Shown here: piece after piece, positions 1 through 4,908 of the stretch
Layout: each line of letters starts with the position of its first letter
Numbering within the stretch: the first letter of the stretch is position 1
Source: CAZDGK01 sp964505035
GTDB taxonomy: Bacteria; Patescibacteriota; Saccharimonadia; UBA4664
Assembly (NCBI GenBank): GCA_964505035.1
Contig: CAZDGK010000050.1
Location: 1 to 7,261 of the forward strand
Length of the DNA stretch: 7,261 bases
Direction: 5' to 3'
Notes under the pieces: model-generated
The model's database searches: none
What the model was told of the DNA's origin: nothing
Seen by the model: only the letters and a program-made list of their open reading frames with translations
Program-made: the position numbers and the translations under genes

Positions 1-2
1 CC

Positions 3-482
3 GAAGAGTTTGCAGCCCTTGACCCCAAGGCCAAAGGTCGCTACTTCTCTGCTGCAGCCGCTTCTGGCGACCCCACTCGTGTCGCCGAAGCTCGCGAAAA
101 TGTCCGCGTCGCCATGTCCGACCCCCGCATCAGCAATCGCATGGGCACCGACGACCGCGCCGCTATCGCAGCATCAGGTTATGCCCCAACTGGTCCAGTA
201 GCCCCCGCACCAGTTTCACCTGGCCCAACCGGCCCGGTAGCCCCGGTTGCCGCCGCAACTACCGGCAATACCGGTCGCTTCACTCCGCCTGCGCCCACTG
301 GTCCGCGCGCCACTCCTCCACCCAACACCGGCGGCTACGCGCCCACCGGCCCTGGCGGCCTCTACGTCCCACCCGGCGCACCTGGCACCGTCGTGATGCC
401 CACAACTCCACGACCGCCACTCGTCGATCCTCAGGTCGAAACCGCCGGCGACGACCCTCAAGACCCCCGCGCAATCAGCTAA
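3..482 (+). CDS. C-terminal part of an unidentified Pro/Thr/Gly-rich protein (5' end outside window)
   Basis: An open frame runs from the window edge (first full codon at 3) to TAA at 480-482, giving 159 residues. The ATG at 114 is only an internal Met: the frame is open upstream and reads as ordinary protein, so the real start lies outside. Residues 1-58 are mixed, Ala-rich and charged, probably the end of a folded domain (EEFAALDPKAKGRYF at the left edge). From about residue 59 the sequence becomes a low-complexity tail rich in Pro, Ala, Thr and Gly, with four PTGP units (residues 62-65, 75-78, 98-101, 114-117) and a charged end (TAGDDPQDPRAIS). Such tails are typically disordered linkers or surface-exposed extensions; there is no membrane anchor or sorting motif at the C-terminus. 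I do not recognise the family. It is the only plus-strand gene on the left side and converges on the DUF721 gene, overlapping its stop codon by 4 nt. Confidence 0.65.
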   Translation, partial: EEFAALDPKAKGRYFSAAAASGDPTRVAEARENVRVAMSDPRISNRMGTDDRAAIAASGYAPTGPVAPAPVSPGPTGPVAPVAAATTGNTGRFTPPAPTGPRATPPPNTGGYAPTGPGGLYVPPGAPGTVVMPTTPRPPLVDPQVETAGDDPQDPRAIS

Positions 483-736
483 TCCAGCGTCCCAATCCCG
501 ATCGCCAGCCGTGTCTCACTCAAGTCATGCCGCGCCAGCAGGTCCACCTGTCGCATCCGCAGATCCGCCGCCACGCTGGCACTTAGCGTCACCACTCGCA
601 AGGTCCCTTGGTGCAGCCGCTTCGCCCGTGTCTGGCCCGGGTACCACTCATCGAGCGTCGCCTGCACCGCCCCCAGCACATCCGCCCGGTCCATCCCCAG
701 CTCAACCCGCTTCTTGGCGAAGTAGTCCTCAATCAT
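479..736 (-). CDS. DUF721 / DciA-like protein, candidate replicative helicase loader
   Basis: An 85-residue protein starting at ATG 736-734. Residues 18-70 follow the DUF721 pattern: a helix ending in a conserved Trp (W31, LDEWYPGQ), then a core like 'GtLrV.t.Sa..AaeLr.r...LL' (HQGTLRVVTLSASVAADLR, residues 42-60; LL at 66-67). DUF721 is the core of DciA, the ancestral loader or facilitator of the DnaB helicase, and a DUF721 gene next to recF in a dnaA-dnaN-recF cluster is a known arrangement, for example in Actinobacteria. The protein is shorter than most DciA proteins and lacks their extension, so it is a minimal version. No SD is seen: only GAGG directly against the ATG, whereas TATACT lies 6 nt upstream, suggesting leaderless expression. 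The stop overlaps that of the convergent neighbour. The family call is by eye; function as loader is inferred. Confidence 0.62.
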   Translation of the reverse strand: MIEDYFAKKRVELGMDRADVLGAVQATLDEWYPGQTRAKRLHQGTLRVVTLSASVAADLRMRQVDLLARHDLSETRLAIGIGTLD

Positions 737-742
737 AACCTC

Positions 743-748
743 AGTATA
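743..748 (-). promoter_or_regulatory. Candidate -10 box (TATACT) for a leaderless DUF721 transcript
   Basis: On the minus strand TATACT matches the -10 consensus at five of six positions and is separated from the ATG (736-734) by 6 nt, which would place the transcription start on the A of the start codon. No good -35 is present at 16-18 nt; TGGACA lies upstream but with only a 14-nt spacer. The 78-nt gap between recF and this gene (737-814) holds nothing else obvious apart from an AT-rich patch at 778-789. Confidence 0.4.
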
Positions 749-814
749 CAGCTCGCGGTAATTGTCCAGACGAGCCCTATATGATATAACCCGCCAGTCG
801 ATCCACTCCTCAGC

Positions 815-1876
815 TTATCCGGTCCGAATCATCCCATGCTCGCCGCGGATCTCGCGCGTCACCGCGTCTGCATCGGTCGTCGTAATAATCGTCTGGTGAT
901 TCTGCAGCCGCTCCAGCAAATGTCCGCGCCGGTCACGGTCCAGCTCACTAAACACATCATCGAGCAGCAGTAGGGGAGCAGTACCCGTCTCAGCCTGGGC
1001 GTAGTCCAGCTCCGCCAGCTTCAGCGCCAGCACCACCGTCCGCGTCTCGCCCCGCGACGCTACCGCCACGATGTCATTGTTCCCAAACCGCACCTTAAAG
1101 TCCTCCCGGTGCGGCCCAATCGTCGTAAACCCAGCCGCCAAGTCGCGCGTCAGATTCCGCGCCAGCGCCGCCAGGAATTCGTCGCCGTAGCTTTCGCCAG
1201 TCACGCTCGGCACGTATTCCAGGTTCACCGGCACCGCCTCGCCCGCAATGTCGCGGTACAGGCCCGGCAGCATCGCGTTCAGCCGCCCCAGCAAACCCTG
1301 CCGCCGTTCATAAATCTCCAGTGCCAGCTCAGCCAGCTTCATGTCCCATGCGAAGATCTGCTCACGCACCGGTCCAATTTCAAAGCCCTCTAGGAGCGCG
1401 TTACGCTGCGTCAGAGCCCTCTTGTAGGCGTGGAGGGTCCGCAGGTACCTCCGGTCCGTCTGACACAGCACAAAGTCCAAGTAGCGCCGTCTGGCCTCCG
1501 GCGGCCCCGCCACCAGCTCCAGGTCCGTCGGCTCGAACAATGTCACCTGGATGTGTCCAATGTGGGCCGCCAGCGGCCGCTTCACGCCGTCATGCATCAC
1601 CCGCTTCTGCTGTACGCCACCGGCCGACGAGTAACCCAACGCCAGTTCCGCCTCGCCGTCGTGCGCCGCCACCCGATAATGATCCTGCTCGTGCCGCACC
1701 AAGTCTCGATCCTTCGCCCGAAAGCTGCGCGTCACCGCCAACACATACAGCGCCTCCAGTAGGTTGGTCTTGCCGCTAGCATTCGGTCCCACCACTAGTG
1801 TCACGGCCGGGTGCAGTTCAAACCGCGCCTGCTCATACGAGCGAAAATTAGTCAGCTCCAGATCCCTCAGCGTCAT
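815..1876 (-). CDS. recF: DNA replication and repair protein RecF
   Basis: RecF is an SMC-like ATPase that with RecO and RecR helps load RecA at single-strand gaps and restart stalled forks. The 353-residue length is normal for the family. Visible signatures: the N-terminal LTNFRSYEQ (8-16); Walker A GPNASGKT (30-37), followed by NLLEALYVL; the conserved FEPTDLELVAGPPEARRRYLD (114-134); GPHRED (254-259); the ABC-type signature SRGETRT (274-280) followed by LALKLAEL; Walker B with the D-loop region LLLLDDVFSELD (302-313); and the C-terminal TIITTTDAD (329-337). All ATPase motifs are intact. It follows dnaN after 43 nt on the same strand. There is no SD before ATG 1876-1874; a TACAAT box 6 nt upstream suggests a separate leaderless transcript in addition to any readthrough from dnaN. 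Confidence 0.96.
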   Translation of the reverse strand: MTLRDLELTNFRSYEQARFELHPAVTLVVGPNASGKTNLLEALYVLAVTRSFRAKDRDLVRHEQDHYRVAAHDGEAELALGYSSAGGVQQKRVMHDGVKRPLAAHIGHIQVTLFEPTDLELVAGPPEARRRYLDFVLCQTDRRYLRTLHAYKRALTQRNALLEGFEIGPVREQIFAWDMKLAELALEIYERRQGLLGRLNAMLPGLYRDIAGEAVPVNLEYVPSVTGESYGDEFLAALARNLTRDLAAGFTTIGPHREDFKVRFGNNDIVAVASRGETRTVVLALKLAELDYAQAETGTAPLLLLDDVFSELDRDRRGHLLERLQNHQTIITTTDADAVTREIRGEHGMIRTG

Positions 1877-1882
1877 ACTGCT

Positions 1883-1888
1883 ATTGTA
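1883..1888 (-). promoter_or_regulatory. Candidate -10 box (TACAAT) for a leaderless recF transcript
   Basis: On the minus strand TACAAT (five of six against TATAAT), preceded by GA, ends 6 nt before the recF ATG, so transcription would begin at or next to the start codon. No convincing -35 is seen in the 43-nt dnaN-recF gap or just inside dnaN. The absence of any purine-rich SD before recF is the main support. Confidence 0.38.
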
Positions 1889-1919
1889 TCTGATTTGGCC
1901 AGGTAGGGCAGGGAAGTGG

Positions 1920-3029
1920 TTACGTCCTAAGCGGCATCACAATATGAAAGTAGTCATCAGCCGCTTCATCGTCACCAGCCGTCAGTACGCACGGGTTCAG
2001 CTTGCCGCTGATCGCAAACCGGATCCGTGGCACTTTTAGCACGCTCAGCGCATCCTGCAGGTAGCGCGCGTTCAATGAAATCTCACCATCATCGCCACTT
2101 ACCTCACACTCCGCCGAGCTCGTGTTGCCACCCACCTCCGAGTCGCTCGACACCACGCGCACCTCGCCCTCTGCCTTGATCTCCAGCCGCACACTGCCCG
2201 CCGCCTCGCGTGCAAACAAGCTTGCCACCTTCACGATCCGCCCAAACTCCGCTGCATCCACCTCGAAGGTCGTCTCAGCCTGCTTTGGCACGATCTGCCG
2301 GTAGCTGGGGTATTGGCCCTCGATCAGCCGGCTCACCAGCTCCACCTCGCCAAGCCGGAACATTACCTGACTCTCCTCCAGGTACAGCTCCAAATCGCCC
2401 TCAGTCTCACCGAGCAGCCGCACCAGCTCCTGAATCGTCCGCACCGGCACAATCACTGCCAGCGACTCCGCCGGCGCCTCACTCAACTCAAGCCGCTTCT
2501 CGGCCAGCCGGTACGAGTCGGTCGCCACCATCACCAGAGTCGAATCCTCCGTGTACATGTACACGCCAGCCAGCACCGGCCGCGCCTCGTCTGCTGAGGC
2601 CGCTATCGCCACCTGCACCAGCGCGTCTCGCATCATGGAGCTGTCGAGTCTCAGGACAGGCTCACCCTCCACCTGCGGCACGGTAGGGAACTCCTCAGCC
2701 GCAATCCCGTTCAATTTAGACTCGTAGTGAGGCGTCCGCACCGTCAGGACAGTCTCGGTCCCGTCCAGCTCAATATTTCCGTGTGGCAGACTCGACACAA
2801 ACTCGGCAAACAACCGGGCCGGCACCGTCAATGAGCCTTCGTTATCAACCTTCGAACCAATCCAATAGTTTATCCCAATCTCCAGATTGGTCGCTGACAA
2901 CCTCAGTCGGTTGCCATCAGTCGTTACCAAGATATTAGACAACACCGGCAAACTTGCCCGGTTCGACACCACTCGTCCTACTGCGGTCAGCGCCCGAGAC
3001 AGATTTTCCTGGGTTAGGCTCAGTCTCAC
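1920..3029 (-). CDS. dnaN: DNA polymerase III sliding clamp, beta subunit
   Basis: The beta clamp is a ring-shaped dimer that tethers the replicative polymerase to DNA and docks many repair and replication factors. At 369 residues it has the usual size for three tandem clamp domains. Landmarks: LPVLSNILVTTDGNRLRLSATNLE (27-50) in domain I; FPTVP (114-118); GVYMYTEDSTLVMVATDSYRLAEKRL (155-180), the classical ATD-x-RLA stretch in domain II; SRLIEGQYPSYRQIVP (233-248); NARYLQDAL (320-328) in domain III; and the C-terminus YFHIVMPLRT, corresponding to the usual Y-IMPMRL end that helps line the peptide-binding pocket. The start is GTG at 3029-3027, fixed by an excellent AAGGAGG 7 nt upstream and by alignment of MRLSLTQENL with clamp N-termini. 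It lies downstream of dnaA with 286 nt between them, a spacer that contains the probable unwinding region of the origin. Confidence 0.97.
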   Translation of the reverse strand: MRLSLTQENLSRALTAVGRVVSNRASLPVLSNILVTTDGNRLRLSATNLEIGINYWIGSKVDNEGSLTVPARLFAEFVSSLPHGNIELDGTETVLTVRTPHYESKLNGIAAEEFPTVPQVEGEPVLRLDSSMMRDALVQVAIAASADEARPVLAGVYMYTEDSTLVMVATDSYRLAEKRLELSEAPAESLAVIVPVRTIQELVRLLGETEGDLELYLEESQVMFRLGEVELVSRLIEGQYPSYRQIVPKQAETTFEVDAAEFGRIVKVASLFAREAAGSVRLEIKAEGEVRVVSSDSEVGGNTSSAECEVSGDDGEISLNARYLQDALSVLKVPRIRFAISGKLNPCVLTAGDDEAADDYFHIVMPLRT

Positions 3030-3036
3030 GTTTTCC

Positions 3037-3043
3037 CCTCCTT
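3037..3043 (-). promoter_or_regulatory. Shine-Dalgarno site of dnaN deciding the GTG start
   Basis: AAGGAGG on the minus strand, 7 nt before the GTG codon. It is the strongest ribosome-binding site of the window and makes GTG the start although no ATG is near. Confidence 0.85.
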
Positions 3044-3060
3044 ACTGGTTTCCCCGTGTC

Positions 3061-3110
3061 TTTAATATCTTAATAAAACTAGTCGTAATCATAATAAGCC
3101 CTGTGGATGT
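3061..3110 (-). other. Candidate origin unwinding element: DnaA-box-like site, GC step, DnaA-trio-like series and AT-rich tract
   Basis: Read on the minus strand (direction dnaA to dnaN), ACATCCACA (3110-3102; seven of nine to TTATCCACA) is followed by a GGGC step and then triplets TTA TTA TGA TTA CGA CTA (3097-3080). These lead into an AT-rich tract containing TTTTATTAAGATATTAAA (3078-3061). In B. subtilis the basal unwinding system has this order: DnaA box, GC cluster, DnaA-trios (complement of 3'-GAT/AAT-5') and AT-rich DNA, in the spacer between dnaA and dnaN and pointing to dnaN. Four of the six triplets fit the trio consensus; TGA and CGA break the middle position. The function is inferred from this resemblance. 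Confidence 0.5.
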
Positions 3111-3267
3111 TGGGTAAAAGTCCATTTTTGGCTTTGCTCTAGCATAAAACCGCTTATGCTTATATGGAAAACCTGTGGGCTGGCTTGGGTAAAGCCTGTG
3201 ATTGGTCCTGTGGACGTTCCGCACCCTGGCTTTGGAAAACTCATATCATTGCCCATGTTTTACTCAG

Positions 3268-3280
3268 CTTTTCCCCGGCT
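3268..3280 (-). repeat. 13-nt repeat AGCCGGGGAAAAG, copy left of dnaA
   Basis: On the minus strand this reads AGCCGGGGAAAAG, identical to plus-strand 4845-4857 on the other side of dnaA. The two copies form a widely spaced inverted pair flanking the gene, each inside a DnaA-box-rich spacer. The role is unknown; it could be a protein site of the origin or chance. Confidence 0.4.
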
Positions 3281-3315
3281 TTTCCGCAAGGTCATCCCCA
3301 AATTGGGTATAACTC

Positions 3316-4704
3316 TTATGCTGTAGCAAGTAGCTGGTCGCGGATGCTCTGCAGGCTCAATCGCAGCGATTCATCGCTCTCGATCTGCTTCTCAATCTTG
3401 GTCACTGAGTGCATCGCGGTAGTGTGGTCCCGGCCACCCACGGCCGCCGCGATCTTCGGGTAGCTCAAGTCAAGCTCCTGCCGCATCAGATACATTACAA
3501 TTTGCCGTGGCACCACGATCTCCTTGTCGCGCTTAGCGCCCAGGATGTCGGCGGTCTGCAGGTCGAAGTATGCCGCCACCCGCTCGATAATCGCCTTAGG
3601 AGTCAGTGGCCGCAGCTTTGGCCGGGCCACCGCCTGTCCAGCTAGGAGCTGAGTGGCCAGACTCAAGTTTGGCTCCAATTCCCGGTGCTCGCTGGCCGCT
3701 AGCAGTTGTGTGAGCGCTCCCTCGAGCTCGCGGATATTGCTCTGCGCATTGCGCGCCAGATAGTCAATCACATCTAGTGGCAAGATCTTACCCTGGGCGG
3801 CCGCCTTGGCCTGTAGAATTGCCTGCCGCGTCTCCAGATCCGGCGCCTGAATGTCGCACGTCATACCCATCGCAAACCGGCTGCGCAACCGGTCTTCCAG
3901 CTGCACCAGCAGCTGCGGCGGCTTGTCGCTCGAGATAATGATCTGCTTGTTGGCCTGGTGCAGAGCATTAAAGGTATGGAAAAACTCATCCTGAGTCTTC
4001 TCCTTGCCAGCCAAAAACTGCATATCATCAATGATCAGCACATCCACCTTGCGGTACTTGTCGGTAAAGGCCGAGTTGGTCTTCTTCTGCAGTGCGTATA
4101 TGAACTCATTCGTAAATGACTCAATCGACACATACTCAATGCGCTTGCTCGGGTCGCGCTTCAGGATCTCATTGCCCACAGCCTGCATCAGGTGGGTCTT
4201 GCCGAGGCCCACGCCGCCGTAGAGAAATAGGGGATTGTACTTAGTGCCCGGGTTCTTGGCCACCGCCTGGGCTGCCGCGTAGGCCAGTTCATTACTCGAT
4301 CCCACCACAAATGTCTCGAAGGTGTAGCGCGGGTTGAGGTTGTGATTGCCGGCCGGTGCCGCCATTGGCAACGCAGCCTGCGAGCTCGGCGCCTTTACTA
4401 CGGGCTCGTGCCGCTTGGGGGTCGCCACCACTGCCGCTGGGGCTGTTTGAGCCGCCGCCTGCGACCGCACTTTGTACTCAATGGTGAGTACGCCCGGACT
4501 CATCTTGGCTAGCGTGTTGCGAATGTCGTTGTGGAACTTCGACTCCAGCCACTGCTTGGCCATCATGTGGGGCACCCCGATCACCACATGGCCGTCTTCA
4601 TTAGAAATGATGGCCGTATTCCGGAACCAGGTTGCGAAGTTGGCGCGCGAAATTGTCACCTCGAGTTCGCCGAGGACAGCCTGCCACAACCCCTTAGATT
4701 CCAT
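3316..4704 (-). CDS. dnaA: Chromosomal replication initiator protein DnaA
   Basis: DnaA binds DnaA boxes, oligomerises with ATP, melts the origin and recruits the helicase. The start is best set at ATG 4704-4702 (462 residues): GAGGAG lies 6 nt upstream and MESKGLWQAVLGELE matches DnaA N-termini. The frame could extend eight codons to a TTG at 4728, but that would bury the SD inside the gene. Domain I is about residues 1-79 (LWQAVLGELE, FATWFRNT). A short Ala/Pro-rich linker (domain II) covers about 80-122. Domain III, AAA+, starts at NPRYTFETFVVG (124-135), with Walker A GGVGLGKT (163-170), Walker B VLIIDDMQF (222-230), sensor I IISSD (256-260), box VII RLRSRF (272-277) and sensor II NIRELEGAL (323-331). 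Domain IV carries the DnaA signature GGRDHTTAMHSVTKI (423-437), which reads the box. All motifs are intact. Probably autoregulated through the box at 4748-4756. Confidence 0.98.
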   Translation of the reverse strand: MESKGLWQAVLGELEVTISRANFATWFRNTAIISNEDGHVVIGVPHMMAKQWLESKFHNDIRNTLAKMSPGVLTIEYKVRSQAAAQTAPAAVVATPKRHEPVVKAPSSQAALPMAAPAGNHNLNPRYTFETFVVGSSNELAYAAAQAVAKNPGTKYNPLFLYGGVGLGKTHLMQAVGNEILKRDPSKRIEYVSIESFTNEFIYALQKKTNSAFTDKYRKVDVLIIDDMQFLAGKEKTQDEFFHTFNALHQANKQIIISSDKPPQLLVQLEDRLRSRFAMGMTCDIQAPDLETRQAILQAKAAAQGKILPLDVIDYLARNAQSNIRELEGALTQLLAASEHRELEPNLSLATQLLAGQAVARPKLRPLTPKAIIERVAAYFDLQTADILGAKRDKEIVVPRQIVMYLMRQELDLSYPKIAAAVGGRDHTTAMHSVTKIEKQIESDESLRLSLQSIRDQLLATA

Positions 4705-4710
4705 TCTCCA

Positions 4711-4716
4711 CTCCTC
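4711..4716 (-). promoter_or_regulatory. Shine-Dalgarno site of dnaA deciding the ATG start
   Basis: GAGGAG on the minus strand, 6 nt before ATG 4704-4702. It favours the 462-residue protein over the 470-residue version that would begin at TTG 4728-4726, for which no SD is visible. Confidence 0.75.
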
Positions 4717-4727
4717 AGATACCAACA

Positions 4728-4757
4728 ATCATAAACGAGCATGAGCCTTATCCACAA
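4728..4757 (-). promoter_or_regulatory. Candidate dnaA promoter overlapping a perfect DnaA box
   Basis: On the minus strand TTGTGG (4757-4752, three of six to the -35 consensus) and TATGAT (4733-4728, five of six to the -10) are separated by 18 nt. The start of transcription would fall near 4721, giving a leader of about 17 nt that includes the GAGGAG ribosome site. The -35 lies within the perfect DnaA box TTATCCACA of the plus strand (4748-4756), so DnaA bound there would compete with RNA polymerase, as in known dnaA autoregulation. The -35 is weak, so this is a prediction. Confidence 0.4.
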
Positions 4758-4846
4758 CGCTATTTTTTCACCCATCCCCATGCCCTACTTATACACAGTT
4801 TGCGCCATCCTCCAGATATAAAAACAGTGGATAAGCCTGGGGATAG
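4748..4846. other. oriC-type DnaA box cluster upstream of dnaA
   Basis: Two perfect boxes are present on the plus strand: TTATCCACA (4748-4756) and TTATACACA (4789-4797). Variants follow: TTATCCACT on the minus strand (4834-4826, one mismatch), CTATCCCCA on the minus strand (4846-4838, two mismatches) and CCATCCCCA on the plus strand (4772-4780, three mismatches). A/T runs (4762-4768, 4815-4824) lie between them. The cluster sits in the 204-nt spacer between the 177-residue gene and dnaA, the place of the upstream box cluster in many bipartite bacterial origins. No triplet array like that at 3080-3097 is seen here, so this half may serve mainly for DnaA loading and regulation. Confidence 0.8.
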
Positions 4847-4857
4847 CCGGGGAAAAG
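4845..4857 (+). repeat. 13-nt repeat AGCCGGGGAAAAG, copy right of dnaA
   Basis: Exact partner, in opposite orientation, of 3268-3280. It directly adjoins the DnaA-box variant at 4838-4846. Confidence 0.4.
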
Positions 4858-4871
4858 TCTGGGGACGAAGG

Positions 4872-4904
4872 TGGGGATGAGCTACCTATCGTAGCCCATC
4901 CCCA
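4872..4904 (-). terminator. Imperfect hairpin just after the 177-residue gene; possible terminator or paired CATCCCCA sites
   Basis: TGGGGATG (4872-4879) pairs with CATCCCCA (4897-4904), and after one A/C mismatch GCTAC (4881-4885) pairs with GTAGC (4891-4895), leaving a 5-nt loop. It begins 4 nt beyond the stop codon of the minus-strand gene, a typical terminator position, and would insulate dnaA from that gene. It lacks a following U-run: the next T-tract comes only about 15 nt later. Its arms are also two inverted copies of CATCCCCA, so it could equally be a protein-binding palindrome of the origin. Confidence 0.45.
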
Positions 4905-4908
4905 GTCG

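Larger units (their letters stand above)
3030..3315. other. dnaA-dnaN spacer with a cluster of degenerate DnaA-box-like sites
   Basis: This 286-nt gap carries no gene. Besides the candidate unwinding element, it holds four CCTGTG/CACAGG cores, all in the same orientation (3100-3105, 3172-3177, 3195-3200, 3207-3212). Two of them read TCCACAGG on the minus strand, resembling the right half of a DnaA box. It also holds three TTGGGTA[A/T]A copies (3110-3118, 3185-3193, 3303-3311), one TCATCCCCA (3292-3300) and GGAAAA-type runs. No copy equals the perfect TTATCCACA. No clear terminator follows dnaA: CCCAAATTGGG at 3297-3307 is a palindrome without loop. Several -10-like AT motifs exist on the minus strand (for example TATGCT near 3138-3143), but I cannot assign a dnaN promoter with confidence. 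Confidence 0.45.

Noticed and set aside
114..482. Complete 122-residue gene starting at ATG 114
   Set aside because: The same frame is open to the window edge with protein-like sequence and no SD precedes the ATG, so it is the tail of a longer gene.
1321..1779. Long plus-strand frame opposite recF (152 codons), and similar frames opposite dnaN
   Set aside because: Pro/Ser/Ala/Arg-rich composition typical of antisense frames in GC-rich DNA; recF and dnaN on the other strand are fully conserved.
3297..3307. CCCAAATTGGG as terminator of dnaA
   Set aside because: Five-base arms with a single central base cannot form a hairpin and no U-run follows.
3164..3463. Plus-strand reading frame of 99 codons spanning the dnaA 3' end
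   Set aside because: It crosses the origin spacer and lies antisense to the conserved DnaA domain IV; no SD and no recognisable protein.
4705..4728. Upstream TTG start adding eight residues to DnaA
   Set aside because: The GAGGAG ribosome site lies inside this extension and serves the ATG at 4704; the added residues do not resemble DnaA N-termini.
4789..4834. Second unwinding element in the upstream cluster
   Set aside because: AT runs here are short and no three-base periodic series follows the boxes on either strand.
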